Positions 22,504 to 36,715 of a DNA stretch of 64,000 bases are shown one piece after another. Numbering within the stretch: the stretch's first letter is position 1; every line of letters starts with the position of its first letter. Made by a program: the position numbers and the translations under genes. The stretch comes from Manduca sexta (taxonomy: Eukaryota; Arthropoda; Insecta; Lepidoptera; Sphingidae), in NCBI RefSeq assembly GCF_014839805.1, contig NC_051119.1, forward strand, positions 7,929,245 through 7,993,244. Direction: 5' to 3'. The notes under the pieces were generated by a model. That model saw only the letters and a program-made list of their open reading frames with translations, was not told the DNA's origin and ran no database searches.

Positions 22504-22850
22504 CAGGGTCATTTTGACATTGCGTTAATAAATAAAACCACATACTTATCTATTTGAAAATAACACTTACGATAACTAACTCAAACCGCAGATATAAAAT
22601 AATAAAGTTTTGAACAAAATATACATCAATAATAAGTAATTTTAATTTTACACGTCCCAATATCACTACGATTAACCCTAAGACAATTCGTCGCAGCACT
22701 TACAGACAGATATACATTCACGCACAAGCCATATACGCACTAAAATACAAAATGATCAAAAAATCAGAAAAGTAAAATCGTAATTTTTTGTCACAATGTT
22801 GGCAGAGGTAAAGACGAGTATTTCATTTAATGCAATATCAAAATGACCCC
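22504..22850. mobile_element. Inverted-repeat DNA element, copy 1
   Basis: The element is 347 bases. The left end CAGGGTCATTTTGACATTGC and the right end (reverse complement) GGGGTCATTTTGATATTGCA are inverted over about 30 bases. GTATA lies on both sides (22499-22503 and 22851-22855). It is related over its whole length, in inverted orientation, to 35780-36145. No transposase frame. Confidence 0.75.
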
Positions 22851-23127
22851 GTATAACTTAATTGTAGAGCTTTAAAAACTAAATGATGCCAACTTGTATA
22901 ATAGTGATTTCAATTATGAATTTGTTTTTAAGTATTTCCTCTCACCTAATACATGCGATGGTTAATTTGAAGCAGTTTCTTTGTTCTCAAACTAGCTAAA
23001 AAAGGCATAACTTGCTCCAAACATTTGGTTAAAACTGCCATACTATTTATTATTAGAAGATTATTGTATCACTCAATACTGGACACTATTATTTATTCCC
23101 ACACAAATCTATTCCTAATAATATTAC

Positions 23128-23325
23128 AGAACAAAGTTCCTTTTTGTGTCTGTCTGTATGTTATCCATTTTTTCAAAATCTACTGAACGGATTTTTATGA
23201 AATTCGACATGCAGATAGTTTAAGGTCCTGGGAAGGTTATAGGCTATTTTCTATCCCGGAAAAATATATAGCGGGACTTTTATCCCGGAAAATTTCACGT
23301 GGGCGAAGCTGCGAGCAGAAGCTTA
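23128..23325 (+). repeat. Repeat family D-like LINE tail
   Basis: It shows TCTACTGAACGGATTTTTAT, GTTATAGGCTATTTTCTATC, GCGGGACTTTTATCCCGG and the end GGCGAAGCTGCGAGCAGAAG. Confidence 0.6.
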
Positions 23326-23544
23326 TAATCAAATAATTGAAAACATCCCAAAAAGATGATCAATCTCGGTATGGAACTAACAACATCACATTTGTAACCC
23401 ATAGCATAAACACAAATCATAGAAGCCATTAGGTGATTTTTTACAAACACACCGGACTTATAACAATCTTTTTGAGTAAATATTATGACAATACTTTTAT
23501 TATTGTAGTTCCCGCACGATCCTCAGATATTATGAGGAACCGAC

Positions 23545-23569
23545 TAGAGAGAGAGAGAGAGAGAGAGAG
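23545..23569. repeat. (GA)n microsatellite
   Basis: About 12 perfect AG units. Confidence 0.9.
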
Positions 23570-23599
23570 TTCCCGCAAACGTCGCGCATCAGTGCTTAT

Positions 23600-24413
23600 G
23601 ACTTCAAGTTGTATAGGTTTAGATCCGACTAATATTTTTTTAATAAAAGAATAATTAAAATCGCATTTATTGTTTTAGAGATCTACTTTCGAACATGAAA
23701 AAGTCATAAAGAAGTCTTTTGGAAAGACGCTATTTTTACACAAAATACTCGAGTAACAATTAATATCTAAATCTTTTTTATTTCTTCTTTCCTGTCAGCC
23801 CGAGTTAGCTTCTTTGTTTACTTTGTACTATTTCATTTATTTTATGTCCAATACATGTACCTTGACTTATCATAAGTGCAACTATGTTCGCTTATGGGAT
23901 GAATAAAGCATTTTTATTTGTTTTATTTTCAAAAATCATTGAATAATTTCCATAATGTTTAACAAAACATGTTGTAGTTAACAGAAAAGACAGTAACACA
24001 AAGTTTTTTGTTTACCATTTATTTAAGAGTTTGACTTTTTTATTTTGTCGCTTTATATTATATTCGACGATTAGAGGTTACTCGGACGTCACAAAACCGG
24101 CTCTAAGTATGCTCTACAACACCAGTAATAATAAAAAATTCCGTCCAATAATCCCTTTTCCGATCAGCGCGGTCAATGGAAATGCTTCACTCCAAACTAT
24201 TGAAATCGTGGACGGGGGCGATTTCAATAGCCCCCAGGCACCCTATCTACCTGTTTTGTTAGGTACCACCGGACACCCCCATATACAATTTTATGTAATA
24301 CCTCACAAAGCTAAATTACGTTTGATGAACCCTTTGAACTGGATGTATTGATTAATTAATATTATGCTTATCGTTTGGATTCAATGATTTTGAAATGTGA
24401 AGTGTCATTTATA
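23600..24413. other. Unique AT-rich region upstream of the ELAV gene
   Basis: An open frame at 24031-24351 (106 codons) has no family I recognise. Within it, 24197-24230 forms a hairpin with perfect 12-base arms (CTATTGAAATCG) around a 10-base GC-rich loop. It may be part of an upstream regulatory or untranslated region. I do not claim it as a gene. Confidence 0.35.
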
Positions 24414-24585
24414 TTAAGGCGATACCTCAAGGTCCATTTTCATACATTTTGTTTCACCTTTAATCTGGGTAACTAAACAAGTATTGGCAAGTAAAGAATT
24501 TAAATTCACGTCTAGTTAGTGATTAGTTCTCGCAGTTGAAAGAACAACGTAAAAATAATTGAAAATCATGAGGTATCGCCTTTAA
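24414..24585. mobile_element. Candidate TTAA-flanked inverted-repeat element
   Basis: A perfect 14-base inverted pair lies at 24416-24429 and 24569-24582 (AAGGCGATACCTCA). TTAA is present at both outer edges (24414-24417 and 24582-24585). piggyBac-type elements duplicate TTAA, so this could be a small piggyBac-like MITE. With only one copy in the window, the call is tentative. The pair could instead be a regulatory palindrome. Confidence 0.4.
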
Positions 24586-24779
24586 AATTTAATATGACGA
24601 AATTTTAAAGGCAGAAAAGGAAATTTTCTATTTAAAGCTTATACATGGTTTGAGTTGAGACTTGATTTTTGTAAATGAAACTACCAAAAAAAAAATTTAT
24701 AGCACGAAATGAATAAATTGAAGACGTAAAATGAAAATTGGTCCAAAATCAGTGAAGTAAGTGATGACAAACGAGCCAG

Positions 24780-26165
<1,386 letters not shown>

Positions 26166-26644
26166 GATCGCAGAGGGATCGGCCTAGCTGGACGCTAGGA
26201 CGGCACGGCAGGCTCGCACCCATACATACAAACGATTTTATGCGACAGCGGCCCATTGTCCAGCCAGTTCGAGCCGGACACACAGATAGGAATCTGTCTT
26301 CCCGATATTAGACGCCGCCGGTTCCCGGCGTATTTTGTACGTGTATTGTGTAGTTGTGGCGTCGGCCGCCCTTTGTTCGCCGTCGGCCGCCGCGAGTACG
26401 CCGCCGAATTGGGTTAAGTGTTTTCAGAAGGAATATAAAATGGCGGCGGGCGGGCCTCGGCGGCGCATGCGCGGCGGGCGGCGGCTCCCGGGCGGCCGCG
26501 GCCAAGCAATAATACTTTAGAACCGAAGCATGTGATGCTCTCCAGGCCAGTCTATAAACCGAACATATTGATCATAGTCAATAGCAAATAATGATGTATA
26601 ACTTCGCTTATGAACGGTTGTGGTAAACGAGAAAATAGTTTACG

Positions 26645-26660
26645 AATAAAAATTAATAAA
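26645..26660 (+). terminator. First poly(A) signals after the ELAV stop codon
   Basis: Two AATAAA hexamers (26645-26650 and 26655-26660) lie 480 bases after the stop, in an AT-rich run. This would give the shortest 3' UTR; later hexamers would give longer forms. Confidence 0.4.
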
Positions 26661-26799
26661 ATTTTAGCAATAATAGCCTAAAATGCTACGTGCTCCAATG
26701 TTTGTATGCGATCATATCGTGTTAAGTGCTGTAACATAATGTAAGGGCCGTGTGCTAGTACTCGACGTTATGCCAAATATCCTTTATCTCATTCGCTCA

Positions 26800-26842
26800 G
26801 GATGCGGCGGCGGCGGCGGCACCGGCTCGGCCCGCCCCGCCC
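26800..26842. repeat. (GGC)n run and GC-rich patch
   Basis: A GCGGCGGCGGCGGCGGC run is followed by CCCGCCCCGCCCGC. A second GC-rich patch with an NRF1-like GCGCATGCGC lies at 26440-26510. Confidence 0.7.
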
Positions 26843-26989
26843 GCTGACATAGTTATATTGTTAAAGATTGGATGAGAAAAAAAATATATTATTATCTATA
26901 CGTATATTTTAAATCATTTATATTAAAATTAAGGATGAAAAAACTAATCAAAAACTGTGATAGGTTTTGATAAAATTTTAAAAAACGGT

Positions 26990-27330
26990 GAATAAGCGGC
27001 GAAGCTGTGGGGCAGCGGTGGGGCCCGGGCGAGCGGCGACCGGCGCCGGGCCCGGGCCCCGAGGCCCTTTGTAACATAGGATTTGACACATGAACGGGTC
27101 TAAAATAGGCCGCGGAGGTACACGGGGAGGACGGGTGCGGGGCCGGGGGGCGCGGGTAGGGGCGGGAAGGGGGTCGAACGTGAGGCCTGGGAGGAAAATC
27201 GATGGAGCTAGCTCCGACCTGCGAGCCCGGGCAGCGAGCGCGGCGGGGAGGCGTGGCGTCGGTTGCCGAACCACCCCGCCGACCCGCGCCCCGCCCCGCA
27301 CCACCCCGCCCTAGCCCCGCGCGGGACACG
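26990..27330. other. G-rich then C-rich island in the ELAV downstream region
   Basis: Positions 27120-27172 carry many GGG to GGGGGG runs on the plus strand. Positions 27271-27325 carry matching CCCC runs. The two halves could pair as a long stem, or the G half could form a quadruplex in RNA. Open frames here on both strands are by-products of GC content; I see no protein-like similarity. Confidence 0.6.
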
Positions 27331-28796
27331 GCCGGAACTCCACCACGCCGAGGTCAGGATAGGTAGAGTCCTTAAGGAACTATGGTGCACTAGTCTAAGG
27401 GCGTCCCTCGGGAACCCGTTATTTAGACATAAAATCGGTACCTGCTATATTTAAATGTATGGATGGATGCGACCCGCGTCTGTTCGAAGTAGGCTTTAAT
27501 TGTCTTAGTCTAAATGGAAATTTGTATATAGGAAAAGATAAAAATAATAAATCGCCGCGTCTAACACGCAACACACATCCGATAAAGACCTATAAGAACA
27601 TCGAAGTTGCATAGAATAACTATCGTGCCGTCCTACCGACCCTACGATTTTTGTAAAAAAAAACTATATACTTATAATATAAAAAATCAGTTTTGTAACA
27701 ATTCAGATATAATAGGTCATTTCATACCAAAGATGGAGAATAAATTTACAAGTATTTATATATTTATTAATGTAATACGTGCAATAACTAATAGACAGTA
27801 ATTTAATTAAAAGAAATATATTAAATAAATGTTCTCGGAGTATTGTCGGCATGCGAGTCAAATGATGAGTCTAATTACATTTTTATTGTAAAATTGTTCA
27901 TTTATCCGCCTCTCTGCGCGAAGTTTTGTACCAACGTTGAGGAGAAATTTTAAAAATACTCGCTTGATTTACAAACGTCACGTTAAATATAACATTGCTT
28001 CGTTTCGACAGCTTACGCTTTCCATTTAGTGTTCAGCCGCGACTTTGCCCGCAATTAAACTCGGAGGGTTCTTCCAGTGAAGCGTTGTAACTAAGTTTTC
28101 ACATAATTGTTGACTAGTACGATGTACGAGTCCTCCGTGTAATGTAGGTAAACTATTAGGTGTATTTGATTTTAGAAAAATTCTCGAACGTTCCAAATGT
28201 TTTGGCTGAACGTCAAAATTGTTTAAGTAAAGTCACAATGGTGATTTCGGGGACTGCTGTCCACCCTTAGGGGTTTAGGCCACACGGCTTAGGGCATGTT
28301 GCGAAGCACAATTTTGGCTAAAGATCTTAACGTAGTTCGTTAGGTTAATGGGTGTAGTTGTTATTTTATGTTGTTTATACATCAAAAAATTCAACTATTC
28401 TAGTCATTTACGTAATTGTGTTTTCTTGATTTGGAGTTAGGCGTTTTGTCATACCTGGTCGGTTTTATGTCGAAGCCTAAACTCTTATAGGTTACGGCTT
28501 TAAAATATTTTCCGAGTTCTAGTTAAGAGATAAATGATTCAGCCGAGTTACGCAATGCATATGATGGCTCCTAAAACGCCTAACTCAAAAATGTTCGTAT
28601 AATAATATGTAATATTATAATATTTTCAATAGTTGAAGTTACCATAATGTTGGGTGTAGTTTAATAATAATTTCTTAATTAAGTACATTATATTATCTAT
28701 CATTAATTTACGTGCAATTTTCTTGTATTTTTCATTGTATTTATGTAGGTGTGTTAACTTGTATAATTTGGCGGTGCGAGTCGATGGATTTGTAGG

Positions 28797-28842
28797 TATC
28801 GATAAAAGACAACACTATAATGAAGTTGCAGTTTTATCGATA
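28797..28842. promoter_or_regulatory. Inverted pair of TATCGATA motifs
   Basis: TATCGATAAAA (28797-28807) and TTTTATCGATA (28832-28842) are exact inverted copies 24 bases apart. TATCGATA is the DREF/BEAF-type site in flies. It could also act simply as a stem-loop in RNA. Confidence 0.35.
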
Positions 28843-31139
28843 TGTATAGATCGTCTTTGCATCGTAATATTATAAGACGAATTGATTTATTTATTAGAGA
28901 AATGTAAAGGGCAATTAATCTAAGGATGGGTGGACTTGCAAAGTTTTTTTTTGCGTAAAACCTTGTGTATTATTTTTTATCTATGGATAAAAATGGCGCG
29001 GCCACGCGTCTATGATCGAAACATAAAACACCAAATCGTTTAACTCATCGACTTTTTAGATAATAAATAAAATGTATCAAAATGCAAATATTTTGGACGT
29101 TGTGTTAAGGCTATGGTTAGGTGATGCCAGTTGGGGGAACGTTTCATTGGCCCATTACCAGGGTGGCCACTTTTGCAAAAATATCAATCAAAAAATTTTT
29201 TTTCCAAAACGTACACTCCGATTTAACAACGATCACTCTCCCTAAAACTCGGTTAAAATATCCCGAAATTCCAGAAAATGGCCACCCTGTCGTCTTTCGG
29301 TAAAATAGTGCTCAATAGTATAGAGGACATTGTCCGTTTAGTAAAGTAAACTGGTAAAGCAATAAATATTGTGAGTGTTAAACCGAACACGTTAACTGTA
29401 ATATTTTTATATGTATATTTAAAAATACTGTAAATCATATCTTCATAGTTTTAAGGGATTGCAAGGAAACGTTCCACCAACTATGCCGTCGGAGATTTAC
29501 CCGTTGCAGGTAATGCTGGCCAGTGTACGTGTCTACGGAACACCATTTTCTAAAAAAAGTTTCATTATCTCGATGCTTAACCATTTGACGTTTAAAGACT
29601 GGATAAAAAATATAGATTTAATATAAAATACAATTTTGAGCGATTTATGAATGAAAATAATTAATTTTGAAATCATATTGCAAATATTCCGATTATGTAA
29701 TTATAAAAGTGAGGTATGGCGTCCCAGTATATTCAAGAGTAAATTGTCAAATGGTTATAAATTCGGATAATTCCATTTTTTAAACACGCTTGACATTAGT
29801 ACACTGGGTTGCTACAAAGAAAATTAGTTTTACAATTTTTATCCTTTGCAGACATTTATTTGCGGAACGACATGTGATAAAAATTGTACAAAATGTAACA
29901 GCGGGTAAAACTCCGCCGGCCCGATAAATCTACAAAATCTACGTTAGGGTTGTGGTTGCTACTTTTGTCGAACCCCATGGAAGGGACAATCAAAAATAAC
30001 CAATAGCATAACTGCTACTTTTTGAAAGGTGTTTTAATGCATTTTTTATGAAAAAATACTAATTATAGTGAAAAAAAATAATTGGCAACACAGAAACAAT
30101 ACTAAAACGCATAGGCTAATTTAATGTGGCTGTGAAATTAGCAAAAAAGTAAAGTTTAAAAAATAACACGTGACGATTGATCTAAAATTAAAGGTAAAAT
30201 AATGAATAATGAGATAAGTGGTATCTTGGGACACGGAAATAAAATATGACTTTTGTCGAAGGGATTCCGGGTTGAAAATACGTGAAGTGTTTAATTTCTT
30301 CAAAAGAAATTAACGGGATGTAAAGTTGCTCAAAGCTAGACTTGCAAACTGACTAGCTGCTAGGTTTTAAAGCTGTCACATCATTAGGCATTTAGCTTTG
30401 TCTTTGACGTGACGAAAAAAAATCTGTCCATATTAGATTTTGGACAAGGCTGTCCTAGCCCCGTAATGTTAATGTATAATAATTAAAACAAAAGCAATAT
30501 TTAATGTAATATCATGCGTGTGTTTTATATCGGCACATGCCTCCCTATACGTACTTTTCATATGAGAATCGTTGGTTTCCGTGTCCCTTGATCGGAAAAC
30601 GTGATCATCCGTACAAAGACGGTTAATAGCCCATAATTAATAAGTAAATCAATTGAAAATATGTTGCGTGGATTGTCCGTCAGAAATGGTAGGAAATAGT
30701 GTATGTGAAGTGGGGTTGCCAGGTAGTGGAAAGTTCTACTGTTTTGGAAGAAAATCTAAATATAGAGATCTTGCTATCTTCTAAAATGAATGCCGGAAAA
30801 ACACTGAGACAGAATGGATAAACTAGAGATGCCCTTGCAAAATTAAAGGCTCAGTGGCAAATAAAATGTTTAGGAAATTTTTAATCCTATTTCCTGGGAA
30901 GATACCAAAGTAACGTGGTTTTTTCTAAAGGCAAATTGATTACCATTATAAGTGGGCCTCTTCCATTGCCCGGCAATCCTGTGAACGTGTGATATGTAAG
31001 AATGGCTAACTCGATCGCAGCACAAATAAAAGCGATCGTGGCACTCGCTATTTCATAAGACACAAAGGAGAAATAAATCTTCCATAAAATAAGGTTTACA
31101 CGTGGACGTATTTCTGCAACATCAAACGTCGGTCTGTGC

Positions 31140-31430
31140 TCAATATATCGATTTTAACGACGTTTCGAATAATTGTAAAATCGATTTTACAATATTGATT
31201 GTATTAATCGATCAATAGTATTAAAATAATGTTAGATGGAAACTGTAATACCGTTTTTCAGAATCGAATCTACAATATTTTACATCAACATTTTTAATAG
31301 TATATACAATACGTTTAACTAATCATAAAATTGATTCTAATACAGTTAACCATAACGATTAAAAGAATTTAAAATCGATTTTACAATCGATAGAAATATA
31401 CCAGTGTAATAAAACGAAACATCGACTAAT
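31140..31430. other. Cluster of ATCGAT motifs
   Basis: ATCGATTTTA-like words recur near 31145, 31181, 31207, 31371 and 31384, with ATCGATTTTACAAT twice. This may be a decayed short repeat or a cluster of binding sites. Confidence 0.3.
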
Positions 31431-34400
31431 TGTTACTATTTACTTGAAATGTTTAGTATGCACTTTGGTACTTCAAGGCTGTACTATAATAGAAATTGCT
31501 CATGCCGTACTTCCTCGTGTATTTTGGAGATGTTTGTTTGTAAATATTATAGATACAGCCTTCGAAACCTTGTAGCTATCCTTTGATCATCGTCACCTAA
31601 TTATGGTGCGTTGTGCTGATTCTTGGGACACCTTTTTAGATGAGGTACCCTCAGTGCAAAGTTTGCTCGCAATGCGAGATTTTAATTAACGAATACGCTT
31701 GATAATTGTATTGATAGGACTAGTCTTGTCCAAATTAGCAATGAAAATTGAATCTAAATTGCAGGCACTAAGACGCTGAATCCCAAAAGCCAGCACAGCC
31801 ACCCCTCCTATAGACAGTGAAAGTCCAGTTTTCCCCGGATGAGCCTAAGTAGAATGGGGGGTAAATAACAATTTTTTCAATAAACACGTAAAGGAACATC
31901 AAACGGCAACGGTCCAGGCTTCGGGTAAGCGAATTATAAATAAAAAAAATATATTATAACCAATAGTTTCGAATTTAAAAGTAAAATATCATATGATATC
32001 AATTTCACTGTCTATTTACTAGTATTCGTTTCGGTGTTGATTCCTCTAAATGCAATGTTGGTTGCCATTTTGTTTATCGATTATCGACTACGTATACACT
32101 ATATCGACTAAAACTATTCAATGGGACATCACTTATCGATAACCATAAACACGATTGACCATGGCATAAATACATAACACTTGTTGACTGAGGCATAATC
32201 ACACAATGCACTCAAATGTCAATGGCACGTTGCAAAGTCGAGTTAGCACAGCACTATTGTCGATTAAGTCATAACAAATACATATCGATAAAGGCACAAC
32301 ACTATATTTATATCAGTGACAGCACACTATGCTACAACACTAGCAATCACATTAAAGATCACATTTGTAGTCTAACTACGAGTATTGGCGACAATATAAT
32401 TACTATTGTAGAACAAAGTGACAATTCAAAAAGCCACATATCACGCTTTGAAGTGAAGCTGTGCGTTGGCGTGTCATTGGTCAGTGTGATTAGTCCCGCA
32501 CGCCTTGGGACCAAACACACTATTTTGGATAACTTATTGATAAGTCACATGTGCCAGTTATATAGGTCGAGTGCTACAAAATTAATATAAGAGTAATTTA
32601 ATCACTCGTTAAGCGTACCAGTTGTGATTGGTCCCACAAATAGTATCATATTATGTGTGAATTTCATAATAGTTCTTAGCTATACACATCTTAGATCCAT
32701 TTGGGTGCTTTGAATTACTCATTAAATAATGCCAAATATAAGTCCCGTATGGTCACTAGTGCGTGCAAAATTCCAATTTTAAAATCGTTAACTGCATTTA
32801 GTCGATCAATCGATTTAATATCTCACTCAATGGGAACCAACCGATTGCAGAGTAGTATGTGATAATCCTAGTACTGTTAGCACATATATATAAAACGATG
32901 TACAGACATATAAAAGTTTCGGTATCACGCCTGATTGCCATTTGTCAGATTCGGTGTATCGTTACCGCGAACCTTCTTATACGCGGTTTCAATTTATGTA
33001 TGGCTCGACCTCTTTCTCGCGGATGCGTCATTCGTAGTATCACTAGATCCAAAATATGATTCTTTATAAAAGAAATTGTACGTTTTAAAACGTGTGGAAT
33101 TTATACGCGGATTTTACATACGTTAACTTCTGACGTCAGAATCCTTGCAGAGGAGAAAAAAGATTGCAAAGGAAATTCACCTTTAACGCCAAAGCCATCC
33201 GTCGATAATGGGCGAAATGAATAGCCAGTGTGATACATCGAATTTGTCATTGACACGGCGTGATAGTTTGAAAATGGTCCTCTCGTAGTTTTGAATAAGG
33301 CACATAGACCCGAGCATGACCAAACCAAATCATCCAATCCGACTTGGATTAAGCATAGTGGATAAATTAGTAAAATGCATCGTAAGATAAGAATCTCAAA
33401 AATTAAGTATTCAGTAAGTATTTTACCGACTCCAAAGTTAAGTACTAGAAAAAGCAATGATATTTATAAAAAAAAAAACTAAATAATAAAATAAAAAGGT
33501 CAGCCATTTTCCTTGTTTTTGCTAGCTGACTCCACTTTGATACAAAACGTATTTTATAAAAGTATAGACAAAATAAATAAAAAAAAAAATACAAAAAAAT
33601 GATCTTCCGGTTCTCAAACGCATGTCAATGTTAATGAAATTTCGTTTTTGTCTTTTTATGAATTATTAATAAAATTAAGCGGTAGGTGTCTATGTGTTGA
33701 TGGTATTAACCGATTTAGTTATTAATGTACCTAAAACATAGGTATTTCTATATAATTATTGTGTCGTTTTAAATAATACCTCTATAGCTTATGTGAAAAA
33801 ACATTATGTTGCACAACAAAACAGTAGTCCATAAGAGAGCGCTGAAACTGTGACACTCTTGGACGTTTCCGCTTTAAGTGTTGGAATAATTATGGGTGAA
33901 GCGTAAAGAGCGCTACGCTTATAGAAACCCGGATGAATAATTCTCGGTGAAGCGCTACGCAATGGGATAAGCGCAAGGACAGCCGTTAACTAATATTAGT
34001 TTTGCGTGGGCATTGTGTTCTATAAATAAAGTAAAATTACGAACACTATTATGTTAGATGGAAATGTCCAAGAGGTTCTGACAAATCGTGGCTAAAGTCA
34101 GGGTGTCTGACGTTTTGAGTGGAGTTAAAAATGTGGATATTTTTGATTCGCTGACAGTTGACGGTTTTAGAGCAGCTCTTATAGTTTAAATGTTGTTCTG
34201 TATAATTTAAGATGGTTTGTGGGCGTGGGTGGAATTTTCAATAATACAATGGGAGGTCCACACACGCCATATTTCTTTCATGGATAGGCGGTTTCGAAAA
34301 TACTCATTCCTAAAATTAAGCATTTAATAACCGAATATTTAAATCTGTAGCGATTACTTGCCTGGTTTTAAGTATTCGAATAATATTTTCCACGTAATTT

Positions 34401-35104
34401 ATGTGTCTATAATTAATTTGTATAATAAATAAATACAAAAAAAAAATATTGAAACGTCATTCTTCTTCACTTTATACAATAGGTTTTACAATATGATATG
34501 TAAAATCCTCAATGGTTGTAACTATACATTTCTTGTTCTAAATATATAAAAAAAAAATAACAAACTCTTTCATTTTTACCTCCTTATCAAAGATTCCAAT
34601 ACTGATAAAAAGTGGAGTTAAAATTCACTGTGTTCCCGAAATGTACGTTGTTGGTAAATGATAAAAAACAATTAAGTTACTTTTAGAATGCAAAATTAAA
34701 ACAAAAAATTACAACAATTAGCGAAGTCAGACGTTTTAATGATGTAAAGTTGTTTTTTTTTGGAATTTGCATATAGATTTATTCTGTAATTGATTCAACG
34801 CATACATTTCGGGAAGACAGTGAATAAAATTCAACCCAGAGATACAGTCAGTCATGAAGATAGGATAATGAAATGTGATCTAATAACTAAAAAAAATAAG
34901 AAATTAAAGGTAAAGACTTAAAGGACATTGAATATTGCCTCTTAAATAGATCAGCTGCTTACGCACGAAGTTAGCATGGCTTGCGATATTGTTACGTCAT
35001 TGTACGAACAATATATACTAGTCAAACCAGTTGTTTGTATTATACAGTTTAAATAATATTACTTTAATAGTAGAATGCTTGGATACATTCCATGATGAAT
35101 TATA

Positions 35105-35275
35105 TAAAAATAGACACACTCACGCCTTTCATTCCCGAAGGGTAGGCAGAGGCGCAACTAGTGCATCCACTTTCCGCCATGTATTCTAACCCATGATGTG
35201 ATAGGCCTATCGCCATATCGGACGCAAATTCCAGATTCCGGGCTGATACTGAGTAGAAGAACCCAATATCACTTT
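35105..35275 (-). repeat. SINE family A, minus copy
   Basis: It contains CCCGAAGGGTAGGCAGAGGC, CCCATGATGTGATAGGC, TTCCAGATTCCGGGCTGATA and CCCAATATCACTTT. The tRNA-like head is missing. Confidence 0.7.
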
Positions 35276-35779
35276 TCCGAGACCTGCTGCAGACATACAA
35301 CTATGTCACCGGAACAGTCTAAATTATAGTTTTATAAAGCATAAGTTAGCAAACGAGCAAGTAGTTTATTCGATTAGTAACCTTATTGAGGTAGATATAG
35401 ATTTATTTTTATAACAAATTGGTAAGCGAGTCATGTATTGTGAACTGGTTTCTACCGCTCATAAACATCCATAATATTAGAATCATAGATGCATTTTAGA
35501 CCTTAAAATAAAGAGAATAGTTAGGCAACCTTGAAAGACAAATACGCTTGGTAAAGGTCGCAGTAATGGAAATGGAAGAAATGGAAATCTTTAAGAGAAG
35601 CCTATATTCAGCAGTGAGACTACTGCTGAAAGTTCCAGAAGTTTCTTGATGATGAATCTTGAGGATTTGATCCCCAGAAGTCTCTCAAGCTGATACAGCA
35701 GGCTTTTTACGTTAGGTTTGTATGATGAAGTGGTGGTGGTGTCCTAAATGTTAAATTCAAATGCAATTTAGTTTATATA

Positions 35780-36145
35780 CAGGGCCATTTTGACATTACG
35801 TTACTAAATGAAACCACATACTCGTCTTCACCTTTTTCTGACATTGTGCCAAAAATTATCCATTTTCAGATTTTTTATCATTTTGTAGTTTATTGCGAAT
35901 ATGGCTTATGCGTGAATTTATTTCTGACTGAAAGTGTGATGTCGCTGCGACGAATTCTCGTACACTAGTAGTAGTTGGCATTAAGGGCGCGTAAAATTAA
36001 AATTATTTTGTATTAATATTTATTTTGTTCTAAACTTACACTTTGTTGTTTCACATCTACGGCTTAAGTAACTTATTGTAAAGTGTTATTTCCAAGTAGA
36101 TAAGTATGTGTTTTCATTTAGTAATGCAATGCAAAAAGGACCTTG
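35780..36145. mobile_element. Inverted-repeat DNA element, copy 2
   Basis: Its sequence follows the reverse complement of 22504-22850 along its length: AACCACATACTCGTCTTCAC-like start, then ATGGCTTATGCGTGAATTTA, GCTGCGACGAATT, GTGTTATTTCCAAGTAGATA and AAGTATGTG. TATA-type bases flank both ends (35776-35779 and 36146-36149). Confidence 0.7.
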
Positions 36146-36390
36146 TATATTAGAAATATGTTCTTGCCAACTTGGTAGACATTCGAATACATATAAATCG
36201 ACACTATGTGTCGTTATGGTGCGTTTTTTTGGATAGCATACAGCCAGTAAGGTTGGAGCTTGGCACACTACTGCAATCTGATTACATCTTGTTATTTTAC
36301 GGAGGCGAAAGGTTAAATTTTCCGAAAAGGAAACCGGCACAACATGTAGGTACTAGTATGCATAAATGCGGTATGCAAATCATTCTAATG

Positions 36391-36715
36391 ATAATAATAA
36401 TATCAGCCCTGTATTATATACTTGCCCACTGCTGAGCACGGGCCTCCTCTACTACTGAGAGGGATTAGGCCTTAGTCCACCACGCGGACCTAGTGCGGAT
36501 TGGTAGACTTCACACACTTTCGAAATTCCTATAGAGAACTTCTCAGATGTGCAGGTTTCCTCACGATGTTTTCCTTCACCGTTAAAGCGAACGATAAATT
36601 CACAAAGAATACACACATGATTTAGGAAAAGTCAGAGGTGTGTGCCCTTGGGATTTGAACCTACGGACGTTCGTCTTGGCAGTCCGTTCCACACCCAACT
36701 AGGCTATCGCCGCTT
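36391..36715 (-). repeat. SINE B, full-length minus copy
   Basis: The minus strand reads GGCGATAGCCTAGTTGGGTG (A box) and GTAGGTTCAAATCCCAAGGG (B box), a tRNA-like head. Then come CACACACCTCTGAC, the AACGGTGAAGGAAAACATCG body and the GGGCTGATATTATTATTATC tail. Other copies: 50202 (minus) and 63243 (plus, full length), with fragments at 9045, 12380, 22005 and 38215. Confidence 0.85.

Larger units (their letters stand above)
26166..35090 (+). other. Putative long 3' UTR and repeat-free downstream block of the ELAV gene
   Basis: None of the SINE, R1, C, D, E or Helitron families found elsewhere appears in these 8.9 kb. AATAAA signals occur at 26645, 26655, 27547, 27739, 27824, 29062, 29361 and 30238, and near 34025 and 34425. 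T-rich tracts (for example 28945) could bind ELAV proteins. ELAV-family mRNAs in flies have very long neuronal 3' UTRs. That this block is such a UTR is inference, and its end is not defined by sequence. No other gene is visible; the open frames at 32216-32590 and 33101-33457 lack recognisable similarity. Confidence 0.4.

Noticed and set aside
26892..27454. Several Arg/Pro/Gly-rich frames on both strands
   Set aside because: They arise from the G-rich and C-rich island. They have no good start context and no known domain.
32216..32590. A 124-codon plus-strand frame
   Set aside because: Composition resembles surrounding AT-rich DNA, it has no recognisable domain, and it lacks a good start context.
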